DNA from: Gordonibacter urolithinfaciens
GTDB lineage: Bacteria; Actinomycetota; Coriobacteriia; Coriobacteriales; Eggerthellaceae
NCBI RefSeq assembly: GCF_900199375.1
Contig: NZ_LT900217.1
Coordinates: 372,001-436,000 of the forward strand
Reading direction: 5' to 3'
DNA length: 64,000 nucleotides
Every line of letters starts with the position of its first letter. Positions within the stretch are counted from its first letter, which is position 1. Positions 34,087 through 41,950 of the stretch are shown piece by piece. Below the pieces are notes generated by a model that had not been told where the DNA came from, made no database searches, and saw only the letters and a program-made list of their open reading frames with translations. Position numbers and translations under genes: made by a program.

Positions 34087-34203
34087 TCATTGTACACGTT
34101 TATCGGATTTTGATTATCCTCATAATGGTACAGGTCAAATTATGGGATGAAATATAATTTGAGTTTTGACGTTAGTTCAAAAAACAAGAGCGATCGGCTC
34201 CGT

Positions 34204-35448
34204 TTATCCAACATCCTGTCTGATCTTCCCGGGATCAACCGTCGGGAGCTCAAGGAGGACCTCTGCCCGGCGTGCCACGTAGCCGTTCAGACACTTCAAC
34301 CGCTCGTCGCTGAAATAGTTGCGGGTATCGCTTTCGTCGAACTCGTCCATGACTGGATGACGCTCAAAAACGAATCCGGCAAGCCGCTCCAATTGCGCTT
34401 TCTGCACCGGACCGATCACGAGAGCCGCCTGCTCGTCGAGCGAGGGGGCGAACGCGCCGCGGCCGATCGACGCCTTCCGCATCATGGCATCCACGTTCAG
34501 CTCGTCGGGCATCGCTCCCGCGAACAGCCCCACGTTATGGTCGAACAGCGGAGCCATCCCCTTTACGGCGCCTGTGGCGCTATCGCGCAGCACGCCGTAG
34601 TTCCCCATATGGCGATCCTCGTTGCCTATGAGCGCGTCAAACACGAGCATCGATTTGAACCTTTCGAGCGCCTCTTCGCCGAGGCTTGCAAAATACGCGA
34701 GAGCCTCGCGCAAGTTCATGTTCTTGAAACGCTCGGTGGGTACCGCAAAGCCGAAAGGTACGAACGCGACGTCCTTCGAGCAGAACAGCTCGCAGGTGGA
34801 GCAGAGCTTCCCCTTCCATAGGGCCAGGTCATACGGAACCGCGTCGATCCCCATGCGGTGCGCGATCTGGAAGGAAAGGTATTCCGAGTAGGGCTCCTTG
34901 CCAACGTTGGCGCCTTCGAACAGATGACCAGCCTTGTACAGGATGCGCTTAGATCCTTCCGCCCGCCATGCCTTGGGGAACATGCCGCTGTTGGTGAGCT
35001 CGCTTGGGATGCCGCCGTCGGCAAGCGCGTCTGAAGCGACGCCAGTGTACGCGACAAGCTGCAAAGCGGCGCTCATCTCATTCTCATAGAGGTTCCATTC
35101 AGCAAAAGAACCCTCGAAGCCTCGAGGAACAACCCAATAGGAATCGTTGAGCGAAAGGCCCTTACTCACATCGATGATCGATTTCGCATCGTCGGACTCG
35201 ATGCCGCACGACTTGAGTATCTCGTCAACATAGGCGCGATTCTTCGGGATGCGCCGTCGGCGAATCCATTCGAAGAGACGCTCGTCGGTAGTCTCTCCAT
35301 CGAACGACAGCGGGAGAAGGCGGCTTGCCGACGAGTCTGCCGAGACAACCTCAACTGAAAGATCGCCGTACTCGCCGCGCGACATGCGAAAGACGATCAG
35401 GATCCGATCGAACAGCCGCAGCTCGTATATGTCGCTCTCGCGCATCAT
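34204..35448 (-). CDS. orphan HipA-like kinase-domain protein
   Basis: A 414-residue protein. Its C-terminal half carries the HipA kinase-like signature: KRILYKAGH near residue 167 (ATP-binding lysine region), LVFDALIGNEDRHMGNYGVL (catalytic loop) and PLFDHNVGLF (metal-binding DFD-like). The N-terminal 100 residues are unlike HipA's usual N-terminal subdomain and may serve target recognition. No HipB-type antitoxin is encoded beside it. HipA kinases phosphorylate Glu-tRNA synthetase and cause growth arrest, but many stand-alone relatives have other roles. The gene lies between the cas promoter and CRISPR array 2. Confidence 0.75.
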   Translation of the reverse strand: MMRESDIYELRLFDRILIVFRMSRGEYGDLSVEVVSADSSASRLLPLSFDGETTDERLFEWIRRRRIPKNRAYVDEILKSCGIESDDAKSIIDVSKGLSLNDSYWVVPRGFEGSFAEWNLYENEMSAALQLVAYTGVASDALADGGIPSELTNSGMFPKAWRAEGSKRILYKAGHLFEGANVGKEPYSEYLSFQIAHRMGIDAVPYDLALWKGKLCSTCELFCSKDVAFVPFGFAVPTERFKNMNLREALAYFASLGEEALERFKSMLVFDALIGNEDRHMGNYGVLRDSATGAVKGMAPLFDHNVGLFAGAMPDELNVDAMMRKASIGRGAFAPSLDEQAALVIGPVQKAQLERLAGFVFERHPVMDEFDESDTRNYFSDERLKCLNGYVARRAEVLLELPTVDPGKIRQDVG

Positions 35449-35622
35449 GAGCGCATTGTAGCATGGGGGCGCAAATGTCTGTCGAAACCGGTGCTAAGAG
35501 CACGATACGGCGACGGTGCGCACCCAATTCACACCCCTTTCGCAACTGCAGCAGTGACAAATCAGGTAGCTTCGCAGAGGCCGAGGCCTATCACTCGTTT
35601 TATCGGAAGCTAGCGCGGCGGC

Positions 35623-36130
35623 ATTTCAACCCACGCGCCCCTATGGGGCGCGACCCCTGCATGAGCGACCCGAGCTGCTGGACTAAGGGCAGTTTCAACC
35701 CACGCGCCCCGCGAGGGGCGCGACGTTAGAAGAGCTCGTGTGAGCCTTTTTGAGACCTTGTTTCAACCCACGCGCCCCGCGAGGGGCGCGACTATGGCTT
35801 CAATCGCTCGTTTGGGCGTGCTCGAGTTTCAACCCACGCGCCCCGCGAGGGGCGCGACCCGCTCCCCTCCCGTTGGAGGCCGCGCCTCTTGGAGTTTCAA
35901 CCCACGCGCCCCGCGAGGGGCGCGACAGCGAACGCACGAGAGGGTCATCGCCGAGTACCCGTTTCAACCCACGCGCCCCGCGAGGGGCGCGACGCTGATG
36001 GAGCGCGTCGTGCCGTACACGGAAGTGTGGTTTCAACCCACGCGCCCCGCGAGGGGCGCGACGGTCTCTTCTGCAACCTGATTCCACACCCGCGAGAGTT
36101 TCAACCCACGCGCCCCGCGAGGGGCGCGAC
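35623..36130 (-). CRISPR. CRISPR array 2 (type I-C, 33-bp repeat)
   Basis: Eight repeats starting at 35623, 35692, 35760, 35826, 35894, 35961, 36030 and 36098, with seven spacers of 33-37 bases. The plus-strand repeat begins GTTTCAACCC and ends GGGGCGCGAC. As crRNA it folds into an 8-bp CGCGCCCC stem with a TCGC loop. The leader-distal copy at 35623 is 32 bases, with CTAT in place of the usual centre, and is identical but for its first base to the repeat of array 3. No cas gene is adjacent on the leader side. Confidence 0.97.
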
Positions 36131-36278
36131 TGTCAATTCATGCATAATTCTGAATAAAATTGAATGAAATATGCAATTTTCAAGCTGCCTCAGAACCCTC
36201 CTAGCAACCATCGACCCGAAATGACTCGATTCATGCGCGAACCTCACGTGTGAATCCCCATAGCTTAGGGTTCGCGCA
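36131..36278 (-). promoter_or_regulatory. CRISPR leader 2
   Basis: Starts TGTCAATTCATGCATAATTC right after the last repeat. TGCGCGAACC at 36234-36243 and GGTTCGCGCA at 36269-36278 repeat the leader 1 palindrome at the same 104-base distance. Confidence 0.75.
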
Positions 36279-36654
36279 CTAGCGGATCGAGGGCACCCAG
36301 ACTCATCGTCAACCTCGAATTCACTCAAGCTCATTATAGAACAAGCAAGAACGTACGAGTTCGCATCACCCAAAAGGAAGCCTCTCCTGCCCACCGCTTA
36401 CCCTATCAGCACGGAATTCCCAATCCTATCCCCCTGCGCCCTTTTGGACATGGCGCCACCGCGCCGCGCCGGCCATACTGCACTCAACATCACTTCCTAG
36501 TTGCACTTCCACGGCGTTTCCGAAGGTTTGCGCTCGCAGGCGGCGGCAGGCGGGCGGTCAACATGAAGGCGGGCCTCGTTTGCGGAAAGGAGCGGGATCG
36601 GGCTGCGACGGCCGGGCACGGCCGCCAATCGGAGAGACGAGAGGAAGAGGGCTC
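36279..36654. other. intergenic region upstream of the molybdopterin oxidoreductase
   Basis: About 375 bases without a credible gene. The right part must contain the promoter of the oxidoreductase gene, but I do not see a convincing -35/-10 pair. The sequence AGAGGAAGAGG just before 36655 is the ribosome site. Confidence 0.35.
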
Positions 36655-38883
36655 ATGGCTGAGGACAAGGTTGAGGTACTGCGCGCCGGTTGCTTCTTCT
36701 GCCACGTGCGCTGCGGCGTGCTGGTGACGAAGGTGAACGGCAGGATCACGAACATCGAGGGCGACCCGGACTGCCCGCACAACAAGGGCTACACGTGCTC
36801 GCGCCTGGACAAGCAGCGCTACCTGGAGGGGTTCGTGTACAACCCGAACCGCCTGAAGAAGCCGCTCAAGCGCGTGGGCGAGCGCGGCGGCGGCCAGTGG
36901 GAGGAGATCTCCTGGGACCAGGCGTTCGACGAGATAGCCGAGAAGCTGGCCGAGCTGCGCGACGAGTACGGCCCCGAGACGCTTGCCTTCACCGAGGGCA
37001 CGGCGCGCACGTGGAGCTGGCTGCACTACAAGTTCACGAACCTGTTCGGCAGCCCGAACACGGGCGGCAACGGCACCATCTGCTACTCCAGCGACATGTG
37101 GCTCGAGCCCTGCACCTACGGCGGGTTCTGCTCCGACAAGTCGGACTGGGTGAACGCCGGCCTCGTGGTGCTGTGGGGCCGTAACACCATCGCGTCGGAG
37201 CCGCTTTTGTGGGACTGGGTGAACACGAACCGCAAGGAGCGCGGCGCCAAGCTCATGGTCATCGACCCGCGCTTCAGCGAGGTGGCCCAGCAGGCCGACC
37301 TGTTCCTGCAGATCCGCCCCGGCACCGACGCAGCGCTCGCGCTCGGCTGGATCAACGTGATCATCGAGGAGGATCTCTACGACCACGAGTTCGTGGACGA
37401 GTGGTGCGTGGGCTTCGACGAGCTGCGCGAGCGCGCCAAGGACTACCCGCCCGAGAAGGTGGCCGAGATCACCTGGATACCCGCCGACAAGATTCGCGAG
37501 TCGGCCCGGATGTACGCCACCACGAAGCCGGCCTGCCTGCCGTGGGGCCAGAAGGGCGGCGACGCGAGCGGCATCAACGCCTCCAGCGCCATCCGCGGCA
37601 AGGCCATCCTGCGCGCCATCACGGGCAACATCGACAAGAAGGGCGGCGACCAGCTGGCGCCCCCGTCGCGCTTCCCCCCGGCGTTCTACGAGCACTACGC
37701 GCTCTCGCAGGAGCAGCGCGACAAGATGATCGGCAACGACCGCTTCCCCGGCCTCACGTTCAAGGGCTGGGACGTCATCTCGCAGGCCTACCCGTCGTTC
37801 TATCCGTACTCCAACGCGCCGCTGCTGTTCCGCGCCATGCGCGACGGCGACCCCTATCCGGTGAAGGCCCTCATCGTGCAGGCCGACAACCCGGTCATGG
37901 CGTTCTCGAACACGAAGCTCGTGGTAGAGGCCCTCATGAACCTAGACCTCTTGGTGGTGCACGACTACTTCATGACGCCCACCGCGGCGCTTGCCGACTA
38001 CGCGCTTCCAGCCGCCACATGGCTCGAACGCCCGGACAACTGCTATGCCGTCATGAACCACCGCCCCATGTACTTCGGCGCGCAGGCGCGCGTGCTGGAG
38101 CGCTTCGAGGGCGGCGCCGACGTGGACTTCCGCGACGACTACGAGTTCTTCTACGGCCTGGCCATCCGCCTGGGCCAGGAGGACAAGTGGTGGGGCCCGA
38201 AGGCCGAGGACATGCTGGATTTCCAGCTGGCGCCCATGGGGCTCACGCACGAGAAGTTCTACCATGACGTGAAGTACATGGCCGGCCAGAAGAAGTTCGA
38301 GAAGTACAAGGAGCCCGGCTACAAGTTCCTCACGCCGTCGGGTAAGGTGGAGCTGTACTCCTCGGTCATCGAGGACCTGGCGCGCGAGACCGGGCTGCCC
38401 TTCGACCCGCTGCCGGCGTTCGAGTACCCGGCGTCGAGCGTGGAGAAGCATCCCGAATGGGAGGGCGTCTACCCGCTCGTCATGATCACGGGCGCTCGCT
38501 TCCTGCCGTTCTACCACTCCGAGCACCGGCAGCCCGGGCCGTACCGCAACCTGCATCCCGACCCGATTTTCGACATCCACCCCGACACGGCCATCGATCT
38601 GGACATCCGCGACGGCGACTGGTGCTGGATCGAGACGCACATGGGCCGCATCAAGCAGCGCGCCCGCAAGACGTCCATCGTGGACCCGCGCGTCATCAGC
38701 GTGCAGCACGACTGGTGGTTCCCGGAGAAGGACCAGGCCCTGCCGAGCCTGTTCGGTGCGTTCGAGTCGAACGCGAACGTGCTCTTGGACGACGACCCCG
38801 ACTCGCTCGACCAGCTCATCGGCGCCTGGCAGCAAACCGGCGTGGCCGCAAAGGTGTACAAGTGCGAGGAGCAGGACCGGTAG
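36655..38883 (+). CDS. soluble molybdopterin oxidoreductase (DMSO reductase superfamily)
   Basis: A 742-residue Mo/W-bis-MGD enzyme. C13, C16, C20 and C48 form the N-terminal 4Fe-4S site (GCFFCHVRC, GYTC). The cofactor domains show TEGTARTW, GSPNTGGNGTICYSSDMW with C143 as likely metal ligand, VVLWGRNTIASEP, LMVIDPRFSE, WGQKGGDASGIN, QADNPVMAFSNTK and a C-terminal dinucleotide-binding domain (VMITGARFLPFYHSEHRQ). There is no Tat signal peptide, so it acts in the cytoplasm. Gut Eggerthellaceae use many such enzymes on dietary and drug compounds, usually controlled by a dedicated regulator; a TetR gene is nearby. The substrate cannot be inferred. Confidence 0.9.
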   Translation: MAEDKVEVLRAGCFFCHVRCGVLVTKVNGRITNIEGDPDCPHNKGYTCSRLDKQRYLEGFVYNPNRLKKPLKRVGERGGGQWEEISWDQAFDEIAEKLAELRDEYGPETLAFTEGTARTWSWLHYKFTNLFGSPNTGGNGTICYSSDMWLEPCTYGGFCSDKSDWVNAGLVVLWGRNTIASEPLLWDWVNTNRKERGAKLMVIDPRFSEVAQQADLFLQIRPGTDAALALGWINVIIEEDLYDHEFVDEWCVGFDELRERAKDYPPEKVAEITWIPADKIRESARMYATTKPACLPWGQKGGDASGINASSAIRGKAILRAITGNIDKKGGDQLAPPSRFPPAFYEHYALSQEQRDKMIGNDRFPGLTFKGWDVISQAYPSFYPYSNAPLLFRAMRDGDPYPVKALIVQADNPVMAFSNTKLVVEALMNLDLLVVHDYFMTPTAALADYALPAATWLERPDNCYAVMNHRPMYFGAQARVLERFEGGADVDFRDDYEFFYGLAIRLGQEDKWWGPKAEDMLDFQLAPMGLTHEKFYHDVKYMAGQKKFEKYKEPGYKFLTPSGKVELYSSVIEDLARETGLPFDPLPAFEYPASSVEKHPEWEGVYPLVMITGARFLPFYHSEHRQPGPYRNLHPDPIFDIHPDTAIDLDIRDGDWCWIETHMGRIKQRARKTSIVDPRVISVQHDWWFPEKDQALPSLFGAFESNANVLLDDDPDSLDQLIGAWQQTGVAAKVYKCEEQDR

Positions 38884-38985
38884 GCCCGCTTCCCGCACGC
38901 CAAGCCCCGCGGCGCCCGGCGCACGAGCGCCGCGGAAACCGGAAGGCGCCGGGCTGCGACGCGCGCGACCCGGCGCACGAGACGC

Positions 38986-39011
38986 CCCCCTCGGCAGCAC
39001 TGCCGAGGGGG
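38986..39011. terminator. hairpin after the oxidoreductase gene
   Basis: CCCCCTCGGCAG and CTGCCGAGGGGG are perfect complements separated by two bases, so the real stem is about 10 bp with a six-base loop. It lies between the oxidoreductase and the following small gene and may limit read-through. There is no U tract. Confidence 0.45.
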
Positions 39012-39034
39012 CGCGCGAACCAACAGGAAGGCGG

Positions 39035-39262
39035 ATGATCGCAATGGCTGCCGATCTCGACAAGCTTTTCGGAATCGACCCCGACGCCGTGGCAAAGCTC
39101 AAGGAGCTGGGCATAGCCACCATCGAGGAGTTCTACGACGTGGCCAAGTACGCGGACTCGCGTGCGGAGCTCTCGGAGAAGACCGGCGTCGACCCCTTCA
39201 AGCTGGAGGAATGGTCCTCGACCGCCGGCAACTTCATACTCATGTCGAACTGCGAATGGTAA
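39035..39262 (+). CDS. small helical protein, helix-hairpin-helix-like (75 aa)
   Basis: A 75-residue protein with GGAAGG before the ATG at 39035. The sequence LDKLFGIDPDAVAKLKELGI, then TIEEFYDVAKYADSRAEL and KTGVDPFKLEEWSS, has the spacing of DUF4332 or other helix-hairpin-helix modules (LxxLGI...T...L...TG). It follows the oxidoreductase on the same strand and precedes a zinc-ribbon gene, so it may assist maturation or act as a partner subunit. That role is inference from position. Confidence 0.75.
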   Translation: MIAMAADLDKLFGIDPDAVAKLKELGIATIEEFYDVAKYADSRAELSEKTGVDPFKLEEWSSTAGNFILMSNCEW

Positions 39263-39275
39263 AGGAGGCCCAGCC

Positions 39276-39497
39276 GTGTGCTTCAGACCACCCACGGCGG
39301 AGGCGGGCGAGGTGGTATGCCCCAGCTGCTACATCGTCGCCGAGCCGAACCCCGACGGAACCTGCCCCGAGTGCGGGGCGGTGATGAGGAAGCCGGAACC
39401 TGTAGCGCCGCCGAGCGCCCCTGGCGGCGCTACACCCGGGGCGCCGACATCCCCCGCGCCGCCGAAGGCACCGGGAACCCCGAGCCCGGGCGCCTAG
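39276..39497 (+). CDS. small zinc-ribbon protein with Pro-rich tail (73 aa)
   Basis: Starts at GTG 39276 after AAAGGAGG, 13 bases beyond the previous stop. CPSCYIVAEPNPDGTCPEC gives two CxxC pairs (zinc ribbon) at about residues 16-34. The rest is a Pro/Ala/Gly-rich tail (APPSAPGGATPG and similar). It forms a set with the second zinc-ribbon gene at 40398. Possibly an accessory of the molybdopterin enzyme; not proven. Confidence 0.75.
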   Translation: MCFRPPTAEAGEVVCPSCYIVAEPNPDGTCPECGAVMRKPEPVAPPSAPGGATPGAPTSPAPPKAPGTPSPGA

Positions 39498-39519
39498 CCG
39501 GGCGCCCTTCCCCGCAAGA

Positions 39520-39563
39520 GCGGAAGTTCCCGCAGCATGCCGCACCGCTGCGGGAACTTCCGC
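39520..39563. terminator. 17-bp perfect inverted repeat after the zinc-ribbon gene
   Basis: GCGGAAGTTCCCGCAGC at 39520-39536 is exactly complementary to 39547-39563, with a 10-base loop. It lies between the oxidoreductase gene group and the TetR gene on the same strand. Likely a transcription terminator without a U tract; an operator for the TetR protein is less likely because of the long spacer. Confidence 0.6.
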
Positions 39564-39636
39564 GCTATCATGGAGTCCGCAGCCGCCCACGCGATGCAGC
39601 CCGGCAACACCGCAGCCACGTCCCAACGAGGTAGCC

Positions 39637-40416
39637 ATGAGCCCGAAGCGCCCTGATGCGAAGCTCCGCCTGGCCGAGGCGTTCGTGCGCCTCGTGGAAA
39701 CCATGCCCGCCGAGCGCATAACCGTCAACATGATCGCCGAGCAGGCAGGCAAGCACCGCAAGACGTTCTACTACCATTTCGGCGACAAGGAGCAGCTTGT
39801 CGTGTGGCTCTTCCGCTATGACCTGGCGTGCGGCCTGCTGGACAAGTTCCCCGAGGACCTGCTGGTGTGGGAGACAGGCAGCCCTGAAAGCACGCTCGCT
39901 GCGTTCCCGTTCTACGCGCGCAAGATCGAGGACTCGGGACGCATCTACAACGCCCCCTTCTTCGCCGCGCTCTCCTACTCGCTGGAGCGTCGGCGGACGT
40001 ACTACCGCCGCATGTTCTCCACGCGCGGCCCGGGTACGCTCGACTTCTACCTGCACCAGCTGTTCTTCCCCGTCATCAGGGAGGACATCCTGTTCCTGAT
40101 CGACCGCAGGGTGGAGGAGCAGGCCCCGCTTGTCCGGCAGGCCGTGCGCGAGCGCCTGACCGGCAACGCGGGCGTCGACTTCCTGGCCGAGTTTTACACC
40201 GGCGCGTTCCTGTCGCGCTTCGTGGAGCGTTTGAACTACACGTCGGCGCGACGCACGGCGCGCGACATCCTCCCCTTCGAGAACGTGGTGCATGACTCCC
40301 TGGCCGCGCTCATACGGCAGGAGGTCGAGAAGGCCGCGAGCGAGATCGGTGGCATGCCGGGGGAGATAGCGAAACCGCAAGCGGAAGGAGGCTTCCCATG
40401 TGCATCCCCTGCGTGA
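39637..40416 (+). CDS. TetR/AcrR family transcriptional regulator
   Basis: A 259-residue regulator. The N-terminal HTH is residues 8-55: AKLRLAEAFVRLVETMPAER, then VNMIAEQAGKHRKTFYYHFG and DKEQLV. The remaining helices form the ligand and dimer domain (FYARKIEDSGRIYNAPFF, FYLHQLFFPVIREDILFLID). It is longer than most TetR proteins (about 200), with a C-terminal tail after about residue 235. It probably regulates the adjacent oxidoreductase group in response to a small molecule. The gene overlaps the following zinc-ribbon gene by 19 bases. Confidence 0.85.
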   Translation: MSPKRPDAKLRLAEAFVRLVETMPAERITVNMIAEQAGKHRKTFYYHFGDKEQLVVWLFRYDLACGLLDKFPEDLLVWETGSPESTLAAFPFYARKIEDSGRIYNAPFFAALSYSLERRRTYYRRMFSTRGPGTLDFYLHQLFFPVIREDILFLIDRRVEEQAPLVRQAVRERLTGNAGVDFLAEFYTGAFLSRFVERLNYTSARRTARDILPFENVVHDSLAALIRQEVEKAASEIGGMPGEIAKPQAEGGFPCASPA

Positions 40417-40655
40417 TGTGCGGCGCATGCATGGCCGACGGAAGCGGCGAGCGCATCGACGACGGCCGCTGCCCCGAATGCGGCGAGCCGGTGCCCGACA
40501 ACGCCGTGAGCTGCCCGAAGTGCTTCACGTTCCTGTATCGCCCTTCTGACATGATGGCGAGCACGATAAAGAAGTATGGGGCGAACGAGACGCACGCAAC
40601 AGCGGGATCGGACGAGCCGGGGAAGCCGGGCAAGACAGGCGAGCCTGCCGGGTAG
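40398..40655 (+). CDS. second small zinc-ribbon protein (85 aa)
   Basis: An 85-residue protein with GGAGG before ATG 40398. The N-terminus is rich in CxxC pairs: CIPCVMCGACMAD, then DGRCPECGEPVP and NAVSCPKCFTFLY, enough for two zinc knuckles or one metal cluster. The last 25 residues are Gly/Pro/Lys-rich. It overlaps the TetR gene end and resembles the zinc-ribbon protein at 39276 in design. Likely a DNA-, RNA- or metal-handling accessory of this group. Confidence 0.75.
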   Translation: MCIPCVMCGACMADGSGERIDDGRCPECGEPVPDNAVSCPKCFTFLYRPSDMMASTIKKYGANETHATAGSDEPGKPGKTGEPAG

Positions 40656-40769
40656 TGCGGCAAGCTGGGACAATGCGGCCCAAGAACCGGCGAGCGAGGC
40701 GTCAACCCAGTTCGCACGAGGATGCCTCTCGGGTTGTTTAGCCGTCCATTTAGCGAGCACGATTCGAAT

Positions 40770-41801
40770 GATTCAACCCGCGCGCCCCTGTGGGGCGCGA
40801 CAACGACGAACCGCTTCCCGAGGCGACCTTCAGCGGTTTCAACCCACGCGCCCCTATGGGGCGCGACGGCGACCAGCTGCCCCGGGGCCTTGGGCGGCTC
40901 GCAGTTTCAACCCACGCGCCCCTATGGGGCGCGACGTGTCGGTTACGTACGGGCCGTGGTAGTCGTTGGTTTCAACCCACGCGCCCCTATGGGGCGCGAC
41001 CGCAGAGGACCCACGCCGGCTCGCCAGCCAGCGCGTTTCAACTCACACGCCCCTATGGGGCGCGACACGCCTGTATGCGCGGCGCGTCCGATTCCCAGTC
41101 GTTTCAACTCACGCGCCCCTATGGGGCGCGACGCTCGCCAACGGGAGCGTCAATGCGTCCAAACTCGTTTCAACCCACGCGCCCCTATGGGGCGCGACCT
41201 CTACGGTCACGCCAAGGCTTCGCAGACTACGCCGTTTCAACCCACGCGCCCCTATGGGGCGCGACGAGCGCATGCACCTCACTCCCCCGCCCTGCTGCGA
41301 GTTTCAACCCACGCGCCCCTATGGGGCGCGACCACGGGGTTCCGCCGTGGCGAGGTGTCCGGCTTCCAGGTTTCAACCCACGCGCCCCTATGGGGCGCGA
41401 CGACGGGGATGTGGGCCAATAGGTATTCGAGCAGGTTTCAACCCACGCGCCCCTATGGGGCGCGACTGCGTAGACATGGGGTACACGTGGGACGGCATGA
41501 TGTTTCAACCCACGCGCCCCTATGGGGCGCGACCGGTTCCTCCGCTCCTGATGATTTCTGGAGGCATCTTGTTTCAACCCACGCGCCCCTATGGGGCGCG
41601 ACACCGTCGTAGACGCCACCGGCAAGGTCGTGGCCGGTTTCAACCCACGCGCCCCTATGGGGCGCGACTCCAACGCTGCTCATAGCAGACGGAACAGCCG
41701 TGTTTCAACCCACGCGCCCCTATGGGGCGCGACCACGGCCTTCTTGGCGTCGGCCGTGCATTCGTCGATGTTTCAACCCACGCGCCCCTATGGGGCGCGA
41801 C
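40770..41801 (-). CRISPR. CRISPR array 3 (type I-C, 32-bp repeat)
   Basis: Sixteen repeats starting at 40770 (degenerate), 40836, 40904, 40969, 41035, 41101, 41167, 41234, 41301, 41370, 41435, 41502, 41571, 41637, 41702 and 41770, with fifteen spacers of 33-37 bases. The plus-strand repeat begins GTTTCAACCC and ends ATGGGGCGCGAC. As crRNA it has an 8-bp CGCGCCCC stem with an ATA loop. Copies at 41035 and 41101 carry single changes (CAACT for CAACC). Degeneracy at the left end puts the leader on the right. Confidence 0.97.
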
Positions 41802-41950
41802 TGGCAGTTTATGCAGGATAGTGCATTTTTCACTTATAGTATTCATTTTTCAAGATGCGTAGCACCTTGCGCAACCAGCAAGCTACCCCTCTGGACGTGT
41901 CATTCTGCGCGAACCTCTTGAGTGGACTGCCAGAGCTTCGGGTTCGCGCA
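41802..41950 (-). promoter_or_regulatory. CRISPR leader 3, overlapping the end of a coding sequence
   Basis: Begins TGGCAGTTTATGCAGGATAG. The leader palindrome TGCGCGAACC (41906-41915) and GGTTCGCGCA (41941-41950) lies at 105 bases, as in the other leaders. Here it falls inside the last 17 codons of the DUF523-GNAT gene. Confidence 0.7.

Noticed and set aside
40722-41685. Long open frames across CRISPR array 3
   Set aside because: The periodic repeat happens to be stop-free; the peptides are repeat-spacer translations, not genes.
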